Shown: in pieces, positions 45,546 to 56,662 of the stretch
Position numbering within the stretch: position 1 is the first letter of the stretch
Layout of the letters: each line of letters begins with the position of its first letter
From: Dugong dugon
Taxonomy: Eukaryota > Chordata > Mammalia > Sirenia > Dugongidae
Assembly: GCA_030035585.1 (NCBI GenBank)
Contig: CM057465.1
Location: 32,444,001-32,508,000, forward strand
DNA length: 64,000 nt
Reading direction: 5' to 3'
The notes under the pieces: generated by a model
Seen by the model: only the letters and a program-made list of their open reading frames with translations
The model's database searches: none
What the model was told of the DNA's origin: nothing
Position numbers and translations under genes: made by a program

Positions 45546-46240
45546 TGAATTCCAGACTCAAATGTTGCCATTTTTCACTAAGTGATCATGGGCAGATTTC
45601 TAAGCCTTAGTTCCTTTACCTATAAAATAAGAATACATAATAATAAAATTAAAATTGATCTCTTCTATTACCGCCTTGCCAAGTTTTCCTGAGGATTGTC
45701 TTAGTTAACTAGTGCTGCTATAACAGAAATACCACAAGTGGATGGCTTTAACAAAGAGAAATTTATTGTCTCACAGTCTAGTAGGCTAAAAGTCCAAATT
45801 CAGGGCATCAGCTCCAGTGGAAGGCTTTCTCCCTCTGTTGGCTCTGGAGGAAGGTCCTTGTCATCAATCTTCCCCTGGACTACCAGTTTCTCAGCACAGG
45901 GACCCTGGGTTCAAAGGGCATGCTATGCTCCTGGTACTTCTTTCTTGGTGGTATGAGGTCCCCCTGTTTCTCTGCTTTCTTCTCTCTTTTATATCTCAGA
46001 AGAGATTGGCTCTTGTAGATTGAGTCCTACCTCATTAACACAACCGCTGATAATCCTAACTCATCAACATCATAGAGACAGGATTTACAACACATAGGAA
46101 AACCACATCAGATGATAAAATGGTGGACAATTACACAATACTGGGAATCATGGCTTAGCCAAGTTGACAGATACTTTTGGGGGACATAATTCAATCCATG
46201 ACAAGGATCATATAGGATAATGTATGATTATGCAACAAAG
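45546..46240 (+). repeat. MIR, split by LTR
   Basis: Sense MIR: AAGTGATCATGGGCAGATTT, TTAGTTCCTTTACCTATAAA, TTTTCCTGAGGAT up to 45696, resuming after the LTR with AGGATCATATAGGATAATG. Strongly diverged. Confidence 0.65.
45697..46203 (-). mobile_element. Solo LTR (MaLR-like), copy 2
   Basis: 507-bp element, collinear end to end with 13559-14066. TG..CA termini (TGTCTTAGTTAAC ... CAATCCATGACA). Perfect 5-bp target duplication AGGAT at 45692-45696 and 46204-46208. On the minus strand it keeps ATATAAAAG (45987-45995) and AATAAA (45762-45767). No internal retroviral region. Confidence 0.88.
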
Positions 46241-46295
46241 AATAAAAGGTGTGCAAGATACATATAACGTATCACTATTGTTGTCATATAAATAG

Positions 46296-46470
46296 TAAGA
46301 TTGACGCAATGGTTAAGCATTTGGCTGCTTAAGTTTGCAGTTCGAATCCACTCAGTTGCTCTTCAGGAGAAAAGACTTGGCGATCTGCTCCAGTAAAGAT
46401 TACAGACTCGGAAACCCTATGGGGCATTTCTACAATCAACTCGATCACACACAGCAACAGCATTGCAACT
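46296..46470 (+). repeat. SINE (diverged, CAG-rich body)
   Basis: GACGCAATGGTTAAGCATTT, TTGCAGTTCGAATCCACTC, GATCTGCTCCAGTAAAGATT ACAG, GGAAACCCTATGGGGCA. This body module (TAAAGATTACAG) is shared with 57818. The first head bases are lost. Confidence 0.8.
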
Positions 46471-46529
46471 GGAAGCCGTATCTTAATCACAAGAGCTACC
46501 AACTATTTAGCTCTTACTCTGAGCTCCAA

Positions 46530-46694
46530 GGAGCTCTGGTGGGGCAATGGTTAAAAGCTCAGCTGCTTACTGAAAGGTCTGCAGTTTGAATCCACCGTTC
46601 CTTGGAAATCCTGTGGGGCAGTTCTACTCTGTCCTACAGGGTTGCTATGAGTTGGAATCTAATCGATGGCAACAGGTTTGGTTTTGGTTTGGTA
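46530..46694 (+). repeat. AfroSINE (short form)
   Basis: GGAGCTCTGGTGGGGCAATG to TGGCAACAGGTTTGGTTTTG. Perfect 10-bp target duplication TGAGCTCCAA at 46520-46529 and 46695-46704. Confidence 0.96.
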
Positions 46695-46704
46695 TGAGCT
46701 CCAA

Positions 46705-49220
46705 ACACTCATGGTCTCTCATTCTCTCTTCTCCTGCCAGTGTCTCACCACCTACTGAATCTTCTCAAGGGCCCCCTCCTTTCCTCTTGGCCTTGCACTT
46801 CATACGGAGAGATTTAACTAAATTAGTCATACTTCCAGCTTCTCCCAGAAGAGAGGAGTGATTTGTCTAATTAGTGAGACTGGGATAAGAAAGTGACCGT
46901 CTTTAGAATAGTAAGCCATCTTTGCCCTATATATCATGTTGGCCTGTTTGTCCTATCACTTGACAATACCTCTGCAGGGAAATAAAATGTTCATTATTAT
47001 AATTTATATTCTCTATATGTATTATTTTAAGAATTATAAAATATTAGATCTGGGAGATTTGACTAGTTCATGCTATGGCTGGCTAGATAACCTATATTTT
47101 ATGCATATTAATTCTAGGTAAATTTGACCTTATAATATTTTAACAACTCTACCTTTATTCAGAATCAAAGAAATGAAGACTTTCCACTTGTGAACATTTA
47201 AAATATGCATTCATGTCAGCTTGCTAACATGGTAAAACATGGAAAATGTGATATATAAAGAATAAACACAAGTCATGGTGCTTACAACACAAGAGAAGCA
47301 CAGTGGGTAAATTTTCTAGAGGCTCATCTCAACAGGGAATAGGAAAAAAGAAAATATAAATGTCTTTGCCCTGCGAAGAAGCCTTGCCTTTGTGTGTTAT
47401 TTCCCAACAGATGAAAATGCGAACAGCAGCTCCAGCTAGTATTGCTCTTCCGGGATTTGAAAGAACAAAAGAGGAGTAAACACTCCTCTGCTTCCAAGGA
47501 TGACATTTAGGCAAGAATGCTCTGCCTTTTCTTGTTTCTTCTTCCTTAATTATTAAACAAAAAAGATTAATGGTAAGATGGAAATCTTTTTATTATTTTG
47601 TTTTGTTTTATTTTATTTTATTTGGGGTAAGGGTTTATTTTTAGTAACAGCAGAGAGTATTTTGTTTCCTTCCTTCGAATTTTCTAATGCAATAATATTC
47701 AATTTGTTAATTCTTGGGCAACTTTTGATTCTTTCATGGTGCAATCTGAAACTTAAGATCTCTAATTTTTTCAAATGATATATTATTCTAGGCTTTACAG
47801 GGGTACTCTCAGTGAATGCTAATTGTAAATGACTTCCCTGTGTGACCTAACTCTTTCTTTCAAAGGCTTATTCCTTGACACCGACTCATTTTTACATACC
47901 CACCCCAATGACGTGCCACGATGGTAGTAGGTACCCACCATTAGAAGAGACTTAAAGCTTAATAAGAATATTTTCATGCCCATACTTCTGACCTCAGTAA
48001 TAGTGTCAGGGTCCTGGAGCCATCAGTGGGAGGTGATTTGAGACACTCCAATGAATGGCAAAAGTTATGTTAGAGCACTCAGTCTGAGTGCACACTGAGA
48101 CAGGGGTTTCCATTAACCACTTCAGTCTCATGAACCCTTCTCCAAATGTCAGGGTGTGTGTGGAAGGCACCTTCTCCTGCAATCCAAAAACTACCACCAC
48201 CACCACCAAAATAATGTCTAGCCATTGCACTCCAGTATCTTCATCCTGTAAATCCTACCGTGTTAAGACAGGTTTCCATCTCTGAAATCCTCTATGTTTC
48301 TTCTAGACACTGGGGTTAGACACTGAGATAAATCATCTGAAGAGGTCAAAATTTTCTTCTTTGGTAATTTTTTCCAATTAAGTCCACAAATGTCTTTGAC
48401 TTAAAACCACACAGCCTGAATTGGATGCTTTTCATCCCTGGTGTCCTCAACATTCTATTTTTATGGGTTTTCTCCTAATCCTCTGGTTATACCTTCCCAC
48501 TGTCCTTCTAGGGCTCTTTTTCTTCTTTCTTTTATAGTGAGCATTTCTCAGGCTTCCATCCTTGACTTTCTGCTTCTAACACTCCATACTGTTGATCATG
48601 GACCCAAATATTTACAGGGATCTGGAAGCAGCATCAATACGTGAAGCAAGTTGTATGTGAGAAAAATAATGTGACTCTTTTATACTTTTTTTTTCCCCTC
48701 ATCTTTGACACAGCAAAGAAATATTTATTATCTTATAAGGAAACACAAAGCAACACAAGCAGTCTTAAATGGAAGCTGATGGTCAGTGTTAGGGAGATAA
48801 CAAGGAGTAACTGAGTATGTGGGGGACCAGGAAGCAGCTGTTCTCAGCTATAGATAAATCTGCCAACAGGTAACGTGACCGTTAGCAAAAATTTTCTGTT
48901 TCTCAAGAGAATCTGGAAATCCAGACTTTTATTTGAAATCTCCAATATATAAAATTTTGCTTAGGCAAAACACATCTGCATGCCAGAAATAGCCTACCAA
49001 AGAGAATACATCTCCATGCCACATATGGTCAGTGGGTCACCAGTCGGCAGCTTCTTCACTACAGATTACTAAAAAAATGTTTTCAAACTGCAGATCACAA
49101 CCCATTATTGAATCATAAAATCAATCTAATGGGTTGTAATCAGCATTTTTAAATGAAATAGAATTTTACAGAAGGAAAGAGAATTAAAAAAAAACAATAG
49201 AATATATCACATATAATAAG
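46705..49220. other. No recognised gene
   Basis: 2.5 kb, mainly unique and AT-rich. It has an (ACC)n run at 48192-48209 and a T tract near 48688. The part around 48520-48600 (AGCATTTCTCAGGCTTCCAT) is faintly L2-like but not callable. Confidence 0.4.
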
Positions 49221-49525
49221 GGTAGATACTGTTCAGTGGTAGAATTCTCTCTCCTTCCATGTGGAAGACCCAGATTTGATTCCCACCCAATGTTCCTCAA
49301 GCACAGCCACCACTTGTCTGTCAGTGAAGGCTTGTATGTTGCTATGATGCTGAACAAGTTTCAGTGGAGCTCCAGACAAAGATGAACTAAGAAGAAGTCC
49401 TGGTGATCTACTTCCAAAAATCAGACAGTGAAAACTCTATAGATCACAACTGTCTGATCCCATTGTGGATGAGGTCACCATGAGTTGTGGACAACCTGAT
49501 GGCAGCTAACAACAACAACAATTGG
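49221..49525 (+). repeat. tRNA-Gly-headed SINE
   Basis: Head TGTTCAGTGGTAGAATTCTC (A box) and AGACCCAGATTTGATTCCC (B box) closely follow tRNA-Gly. The body has CTACTTCCAAAAATCAGACAG and ends GGCAGCTAACAACAACAACA like the RTE end. About 300 bp with a middle deletion relative to 54529. Confidence 0.88.
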
Positions 49526-49797
49526 TTGCTCTTGACCCCTTGACACAAGAAACGTGTGTGTGTTTGGGTGTGTAGTGGATCACTATAAGAAATTATATTC
49601 CTGACCGTAGTCAAAAGGTTTGAAAGTCACTGTCCAAGTGACCTTATCCACTCCCTTACTTCAAATTGCCATTTAAATGCCAATGATTGTGAAATGTAAA
49701 TCTGTAAGCTAGATTTTTCTCTTGAACTCCAGGCCCTTATTTCCAATTAACTGCTGGATATTATCACTTGAGTGCTCCACAGACCACACAAATGCAG

Positions 49798-49985
49798 TAT
49801 AATGGAATGTTTAAAATAATGGATTTTGTAGACAGATCTCAGTTTGAATCTTGGGATTTCTGAGCCTATTTCTTCATCATTAAAATCAGACTATCTGAAC
49901 CCTCTGAATAGGATTATTGTAAGAATTTGTTCTTAGAACAGTGTCTGCCACATAATAAAGAAAATAAATATTGCTTGAATATCAA
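49798..49985 (+). repeat. MIR
   Basis: AGACAGATCTCAGTTTGAAT, TTTCTTCATCATTAAAATCA and GAACAGTGTCTGCCACATAA follow MIR order from tRNA-like 5' part to 3' end. The following AATATCAACCATGCCCCAGG looks like another short L2/MIR piece. 50046-50530 holds nothing recognised. Confidence 0.7.
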
Positions 49986-50534
49986 CCATGCCCCAGGCAT
50001 TATCCTAGGCACTGGAGATTGATGAGCAAATTCAACCCTTCCATAATAAGACATGGCTGTTTGTCAATAGTTCAAGAAAGGAAGTTAGAATCAACAAAAC
50101 ATCTCTCTAATGTTTTACTGGATACACACAGTAATCCTTTTAAAATGTATTTTATCACTATCCTTTTCAAATAGTCTCTTTGAAGTTTACTAACTTATGA
50201 CCACAAGGATGACCTTCTTCTCCCTGCTGAGGGTCAGAAGGTCTCCTCTCCCCTCCTGAGTTTCGTGAGCCTCTCCCTGCCCTCAGCTGACCATGAGGCA
50301 ATTCTCAGAGAAGTCTTAGTTGTACTTGGTCATAAAAGAGAACCTGTAATCTTGTTGTGTTAAAAAACATGGGTATAATGATCCCTAACCTCTGCTGATT
50401 AAGATGATATCCTTTCCCATTGCGAAGCTTGCTTACAGTGAACACATAAGCAGATACATCATAATATGATTTTAGCTAGTACTGTGCTATTGTGAGGATT
50501 GATTGTTACTATAATTATGATCATAATGACAATG

Positions 50535-51273
50535 CGGAAGTGAAGCATTGAATCCATCATTTCCCCACCTACCTCCTTCTCTTCCCATGTTGCTAGCTTG
50601 ATGAACGCTACCACCATTCACATTGGTGCCCAAGTCAGAAAACTGACAATCATCTGATCAAGTCCTGCAGATTCTACTGTCTCTATATCTCTGAAATCCA
50701 TCCACTCTGCATCCTCATTGCCACTGTGTTGTACCAGATTCTATCATCACTTGCCCAAGCTTCTTGGGAACCTCCTATTTAGGTTTCCTGCTTCCAGGCC
50801 CATCCTCCTTTAATAGCCTTCACATAAAAACCACAGCCTCATGCTAAAATGGTATCTGGATATGTCCCTTCACATTCTCACCCTTTAGTGACTCCTCATT
50901 GTCATCTGTAGAAAGCCTAAACTCCTAGAGGGATTTATTCTCACGTGCGTATCATTCAGGATCTTATCCCTGGTCATCTCTCAGTCATCTTCTGGTCTCA
51001 AATTCTGTCTTCCAGAACTCTTTGCAGTTCTCAAAACTTTTAGTTCCCTTTGTCACTTCTAGGCTTTTCCATAGACCAACCACTTGTTCACCTGGAAAGC
51101 TTTTCACTGTCCCCACTTTCCTCACTTCTCACATTTTCCCCCAAATTTCGACCCTTCAATTGCATACCCTTCTAAATTGTTTATTTACTTGATTTTCTCC
51201 CCTTGAAGAGAGGGATCATGTCTTTATTCATTGTTGTATTCCCAGTAACTAATATAAAATGCTTAGTACATGG
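50535..51273 (+). repeat. L2 LINE
   Basis: AGATTCTACTGTCTCTATAT, ACTCTGCATCCTCATTGCC, TTTAGTGACTCCTCATTGTC and the tail GAAGAGAGGGATCATGTC. It is a long sense L2 fragment with stops throughout. Confidence 0.7.
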
Positions 51274-51442
51274 TAAAATCCATTGCCATCAAGTTGATTC
51301 CAACTCACGGTGACCTCATGTGTTACAGAGTAGAACTGCTCCATGGGGTTTTCTCTTCCCTGGCACCATTGGGTGGGTTCCAACTGCCAACCTTTAAGTT
51401 AGTAGATGAGTGTAAACTGTTTGTGACTTCAAGGGACCCTAC
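51274..51442 (-). repeat. SINE (long-body subtype), truncated
   Basis: CATTGCCATCAAGTTGATTC, GGTGACCTCATGTGTTACAG, GTGTAAACTGTTTGTGAC. The middle (GATTTTTCGGAAGTAGAT module) is deleted. It is inserted at the L2 3' end. Confidence 0.82.
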
Positions 51443-51454
51443 ACATAGTAGGCC

Positions 51455-52148
51455 CTGGTATTTGTTACCTATCACTGCTGTAACAAACAGGAACAAACAT
51501 AAACCAAAAACCCACTGCTGTCGAGTCAATTTCAACTCATAGTGACCCATAGGCTTCCAAGGCTGTAAATCTCTATGGAAGCAGACTGTCACATCTTTCT
51601 CCTGCAGATCCACTGGTGGTTTTGAACTCCAACCTTTTGGTTAGCAGTCGATCGCTTTAACCACTGCACCACCAGGCCTCCTATAGCACAAACATAGTGG
51701 CTTAAAACAACACAAATGAATTATCATACAGTTCTATAGGTCAGATATCTGGCACAGGTTTCATCAGGCTAAAATCAAGGCATCAGCAGGGGTAGAAGAG
51801 CTGAAGACTCTAGGTAGGACCCTTTCCCTGTGTTTCTCAGCTTCCAAAGGCCAACCGCATTCCTTGGCTTATGGAATTCTTCAAAGTTAGCAAGAGTAAG
51901 TCAAATCCTCACATTACATCACTTTGGCCTCCTCTTCTGTTTCCATCTTCCACTTTTAAGGACCCTCATAATTACATTGGGCCCTAAAGGATAATCCAAA
52001 ATAATTTTCTTATTTTAAGGTCACTTGATTAGCAACTTTAATTCCATCTGCAACCTCGATTCTCCTTTGCCATGCAAGGTAACATACGGCTAAGTTTCAA
52101 GGATTAAGACATGGACATCTTTGGGGGCCATTATTTAGCCTACCAGAG
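51455..52148 (-). repeat. MLT1 (MaLR) LTR, split by SINE
   Basis: Antisense MLT1: TATCACTGCTGTAACAAACA, AGTGGCTTAAAACAACACAA, GCATTCCTTGGCTTATGG, TTACATTGGGCCCTAAAGG, AACTTTAATTCCATCTGC, terminal CATCTTTGGGGGCCATTATT. Confidence 0.88.
51502..51687 (-). repeat. AfroSINE (long form)
   Basis: ACTGCTGTCGAGTCAATTTC, GCTGTAAATCTCTATGGAAG, CACATCTTTCTCCTGCAGA, TTAACCACTGCACCACC. Target duplication ACAAACATA at 51493-51501 and 51688-51696. Confidence 0.92.
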
Positions 52149-53501
52149 CCCCCAATAAATGGTTCATAAGTAGATATGTGAATAAGGTGCCCTGTGGCTC
52201 TTTATGGTGGCTACAATTGTGGATGGGTATTGTTCTTGCCTGCACTGCATTCATTTCCTCTTTTTCTGGCAATGGCACCTTCATATTCCCAGGGGAGATC
52301 CTTCTCTACCCACCGCACACAGTCTTTGTGTGTACAAGTTAAGGTAATGCTAGTTGCTATAAATACAATGTCCAAAATTTCAGATGTCACAAAAAAATAA
52401 AAATTTATTTCTTGCTCATATTATAGTCCAATGAATATTTCTGGTTTGGCTGCTCTCTTCCAAATGGTTTAGAAGACTTAGAGACCCACGTTCCTTGAAT
52501 CTTGTGGCTCTACAATTGACAACACATAATTGCCAATATCATCTAGGAATCCTCTTCACTCCATTCAGGTGGAAGTGGGAAAGAGCATAAGCATGCAGGG
52601 AGGTTTTTATAGGCCACATCAGGAAGTGGCATGCATCCCTTCTGCTCACATTCTAAGGCATAGAAGCCAGTCCTTTGACCATACCTAATGAGAAAAGAGA
52701 TTGGAAATGTACTCCAGCCAGGTGCAAGAAAAGATCACCTAGCAGTTTCTGCCACTGTGGGATTGTTAAACAACCGTGTTCAGCTCTTCCCCGGCCAAGG
52801 GGTGTGCTTGCAATCCAAGTTAGGTCAATCAGAAAATAAATCTTGAATGACTTTCAATTAAAATTGCATTCATTTACAGGTAACAGAAAACACAACTCAG
52901 TGGCTTAATAGAGTAAGGGATTTCAGGCACCACAATAAGAAATCTGGGGATAGCAGATTAGGGCACGAATGATGGATCATTGATATTATCAGGGAGCCAA
53001 CCTCCTTCTATTTTTCTGTACCACCATTTTTAGTGTGTGGTTGTAGTTCTCGTGGTCATAGGTTGGCTAGTGCACCTCCAAGCATCACTTCCTCCTTCTA
53101 GACAGGAAAAGGTAGAAAGTTAAGTGTTGAAAAACCCTGCCCATTATTCGAACTGTGTCACATAGACACCCTTCAATGGGAAACTTGAAAATGAAGAATG
53201 TTCATTTCCTAACTTCCAATAGTGGAAGAAGGGAGAAGGGATTGGAACAGAAGCTGAGTGAGCACCTGTCTGTTTGCACAGCTGGAATGTTTGAAGCTGG
53301 TTCATCCCTAATGAATCTTGATTTCTTAAGAGACTGCTGTTCCTCCACCTAGATGCCCTGAGCTGTTTTTGTTCCTGTTATTTCTTCAGCCTTGCTCTTA
53401 AGGCTTCTCTTTTACTTCTCTGAGCTATTTTATCTTTCCAGGAAATTCCTTTTTCTATTTTAGTAAGTAAAAGTTAGTTTCTGTTGCTTGCCACCGATGA
53501 A
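52149..53501. other. Two unnamed dispersed-repeat-like blocks, no gene
   Basis: 52395-52760 (TTTATTTCTTGCTCATATTA ... GGGAGGTTTTTATAGGCC) and 52855-53110 (CAGGTAACAGAAAACACAAC) look like old mammalian interspersed repeats by their phrase order, but I cannot name the families. The rest is unique. Confidence 0.4.
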
Positions 53502-53513
53502 CATTAATTGATA

Positions 53514-53706
53514 AACCCATTGAGTTGGTTTGAGTCATAGCGACCCTATAGGACAGAGCAGAACTGCCCCATAGGGTTTCCAAGTCTGTAAATCTTTATG
53601 GAGGCAGACTGCTACATCTTCCTCCCATGGCGCAGCTGGTGGGTTTGAACTGCTGACCTTTGCGTTAGCAGCTGAGCATTTAACCACTGCACCACCAGGG
53701 CTCCTT
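53514..53706 (-). repeat. AfroSINE (long form)
   Basis: GAGTCATAGCGACCCTATAG, GTCTGTAAATCTTTATGGAG, CTCCCATGGCGCAGCTGG, CACCACCAGGGCTCC. Target duplication CATTAATNGATA at 53502-53513 and 53707-53718 (one mismatch). 53719-54344 is unrecognised AT-rich sequence. Confidence 0.93.
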
Positions 53707-54344
53707 CATTAATCGATACCACCTAATAAATGATTATGGGCATTTAAAGCTCCAGGAAGTGTCAAGCTGATGAATATTCCCCTTTTTATAGTTTAGAAAC
53801 CACCGGGCACTTAGCCCTATCCATGGAATATCCCAGCAACAACTGGAATTGAAAATTGAAAAGAATATTTGCAGTTCCTAAAATATTCAAAAATATGTTT
53901 ATTGGAAATGGAAATGCTCATCTAATGGAACATTTAGGTAAAATAAATTTCTCTTTCCATTCCTGATAGCTACTTTTATTTGTAATAACTGACTGGCTAG
54001 TGACCGAAGTTGGTTAACAAATGGTGCAAACTCTATGGGGTCATTAGTACTTGTTTAAATGGAATTGGTCCTTTCTTAAATACAATAATTTATTTAAACA
54101 AATGTCATTAACCCTAAGATTCACATGCTGATACCTTCCATATAATACTACAATAAATGCACTAAATAATAATTTTTAAAAAATTATACCAGGTGAAATG
54201 CTTTCAGAATATAAAATGGGACAAAAAAAAAGAAAAAGGTAGAATAGTATAGACTTTCCATAGAAATGATATTTGCAAAACTGATGATGATAAATTACAT
54301 CATGATAATAATGATATCTTTAATACTAAGGGCATACTGCCTGG

Positions 54345-54525
54345 TAGAGTGTCAGTGAAAGAGAGGAAGACCCTCAATGAGATGGATTGGCATAGTGGCT
54401 GCAACAGTGGGCTCAAGTATAACAATGATTGTGAGGATGACACAGGACTGGGCAGTGTTTTGCTCTTTTGTACACAGGGATGCTAGGAGTCAGAATTAAC
54501 TCAACAGCACCTAACAACAACAATA
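54345..54525 (+). repeat. RTE 3' end
   Basis: AGGAAGACCCTCAATGAGAT, GGCTGCAACAGTGGGCTC, GACTGGGCAGTGTTTTGC, GAATTAACTCAACAGCACC then TAACAACAACAA. This is the only sense copy of the RTE tail in the window. Confidence 0.9.
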
Positions 54526-54528
54526 TGG

Positions 54529-54878
54529 CTTAGGGGGCATCAGTGGTTCAGTGGTAGATTTCTCGTCTTCTATGCGGGAGACTCAGGTTTGATTCCTAGT
54601 CACTGCCCGTCAGGCATAGCTACCAACATTCTGTCAGTGGAGGCTTGCATGTTGCTGTGATGCCGAACACATTTCAACAGAGCTTCCAGACAAGACAGAC
54701 TAGGAAGAAAGGCCTGGCAAACTACTACCAAAAATCAACCAATAAAAACCCTATGGATCACAATGGTCTGATCCACAAATAATCATGGGAATGGTGCAGG
54801 ATCTGGCAGTGTTTTGTTCCATTGCGCATGGGGCTCCCGTGATTTGGGGGCCAACTAGTCAACAGCTAACGCCAACAA
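54529..54878 (+). repeat. tRNA-Gly-headed SINE, longest copy
   Basis: TCAGTGGTTCAGTGGTAGAT (A box), ACTCAGGTTTGATTCCTAG (B box), GAAGAAAGGCCTGGCAAAC, CCAAAAATCAACCAATAAAA, then a tail AGGATCTGGCAGTGTTTTG and CAACAGCTAACGCCAACAAT that parallels RTE. It directly follows the RTE tail ending at 54525. Confidence 0.9.
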
Positions 54879-54904
54879 TAATATGACTAAGATAAATTAC
54901 GGCC

Positions 54905-55025
54905 AGTAAAAGATGAATTTTTCAGATGAGAAAACTAAGGGCCAAAGAAGATAACCAACATGGACAATGTCACTCAGCTAGTTAGCAACAGAACTAGGAT
55001 GCAACTCTAAGTAGGAATAAAAGTG
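54905..55025 (-). repeat. MIR fragment
   Basis: TTCAGATGAGAAAACTAAGG and CACTCAGCTAGTTAGCAACA match antisense MIR core. 55026-55704 has no recognised feature. Confidence 0.7.
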
Positions 55026-55704
55026 TGAGTTTTGGGATACGAAGGAAAAAGCCCTACAGTGGAACAAGAATATAATTGAAAATCATTATTCCTCTTACCT
55101 TGAGGCCAATCTGCAAACATCTTCATCATCTATTAAATGATTTGAATAAGAACTGAGTAACAAACTGAAATTATTTCAAGTGCAAAATATTTAATAATGA
55201 ATGTCTTGTGTGGGTGTTAAAGATAAGATTATATATTGTTTGGGGTAGGATATTTTCCATAAAAATTAAATTTGGGCATATGACACTGATTAAAATATTA
55301 TTATGGTGCATATAAAATAGAAACAATAAGTTCCAATTAGTTTAAAAGCAGGTGAAAGAAAATGCAGCGTTTTCTCCTAATCAAAGTTTGTTTGCAAGAT
55401 ACCCTACACCTGTTCTCTTAGAATTTAAAATGTAATTAATCATATGCTAGAAACCTGAAGAGGAAACCTGTGAAACAGTAAAATTACAACTTGTCTAGAA
55501 TTTTGAAAATTGTAAAGACAAAAGCTGTACATAGGTATTCAGAGCAGACAAATAGCTTATTTCCAGTCATCATTAACAAAGGCAACTTACTTTAATGGGA
55601 GGAATATTTCAAGCCAAACTATGATCGGTAGTTCAAAGTCAATAATCAGAACAGATTTTACAAAACCTAGTAATAATATTTACTTTCATCTCTTAATGGT
55701 ATTA

Positions 55705-55905
55705 GGAGCCCCTGGGTGTCACAAACGGTTAAGCACTGAGCTGCTAACTAAACGACGGCTCACTAAAAGAGATGCCTTGGAAGGAAGGCCTGGCAATCTG
55801 CTTCTGAAAGGTCACTGCCATGAAAATCCTTTGAAGCAGCTCTACTCTGCACACCTGGAGTCACCATGAGCAGGAACTGACTCAATGGCACCTGACAGCA
55901 ACATT
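55705..55905 (+). repeat. SINE (long-body subtype)
   Basis: GGAGCCCCTGGGTGTCACAA, GAAGGAAGGCCTGGCAATCT, CACCTGGAGTCACCATGAGC, tail CAATGGCACCTGACAGCAAC. The tail wording (GGCACCTGACAGCAAC) is closer to RTE than to the short AfroSINE. Confidence 0.88.
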
Positions 55906-56373
55906 CTGACTAACTGATTGCAATCTTATAACCATGAGGTTAGAAGAAAAATAATCCTAGAACAGGAAGAGATACGCTCTTTCTCTTCTCCCTTAGCTAT
56001 TTTTTAAATGACATCTAAGAAAAGGAGAGCACACGTTCTAAAAAAGATAATTGGAGCCCTTCCTTCTTATTGGTTGTAACCAGCTGTGTCAGCCTGTCTC
56101 ATTTGAAAAAGAAAATAGATAAGTGGTTTTGATATCAAACTGGTTTAAATCCTAAACTAAACCAACCCAAACAAAAAACAGTATAAACAAAGTTTAGAAA
56201 GATGTAATTGGAGAGATGTGTGGCCGCCACCTTGAAGGCCTGAACTTCCTATCAACCTGACAATTAATGACTTCTTTTGATAATAGAATAATTGTGTGTG
56301 ACCATTGTTCCTAAGTTGCTGGATCTCAAGATGCTCAGTACTTGTATATTTGCTCTCAAGAGACTCTGCAACT
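55906..56373. other. No recognised feature
   Basis: Unique AT-rich sequence. A minus-strand frame at 56157-56459 overlaps the neighbouring MITE and has no domain. Confidence 0.4.
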
Positions 56374-56662
56374 ACACTGTCCAGTACAGAAGCTACTAGC
56401 ACTTGAAAGGTGGCTAATCCACACTGAATTGAGGTGTGATGTAAGTGTAAAATACACACCCGATTTTGAAAAGTCAGTACAGGAAAAATACCTCCTGAAT
56501 AATTTTAATATTGATTACATGCTGAAATGATAATGCTTTTTATATATTGGTTAAGTAAAATATATAAATACTATTAAGCTCACATGTTACTTTTTACTTT
56601 TTTTAATTTGGCTTCTTAAAAATTTAAAATTTTACGTATTATATTTCTATAGGACAGCCCTG
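56374..56662 (-). mobile_element. Old hAT-type MITE
   Basis: Ends CACTGTCCAGTACAGAAGC and TTCTATAGGACAGCCCTG form short inverted repeats (CAGNNCTGTCC). The interior (TAGCACTTGAAAGGTGGCTA, AAAATACACACCCGATTTTG) follows a placental-wide non-autonomous DNA transposon whose name I cannot fix. Diverged and non-coding. Confidence 0.6.

Noticed and set aside
13559..46203. The two similar LTRs as the ends of one provirus
   Set aside because: They lie 32 kb apart, each has its own 5-bp duplication (GCTGC/T and AGGAT), and no gag, pol or env lies between them that belongs to a provirus.
17625..54878. Functional tRNA-Gly genes at the SINE heads
   Set aside because: A and B boxes are present, but the acceptor and anticodon stems are broken and the sequence continues into a SINE body and RTE-like tail.
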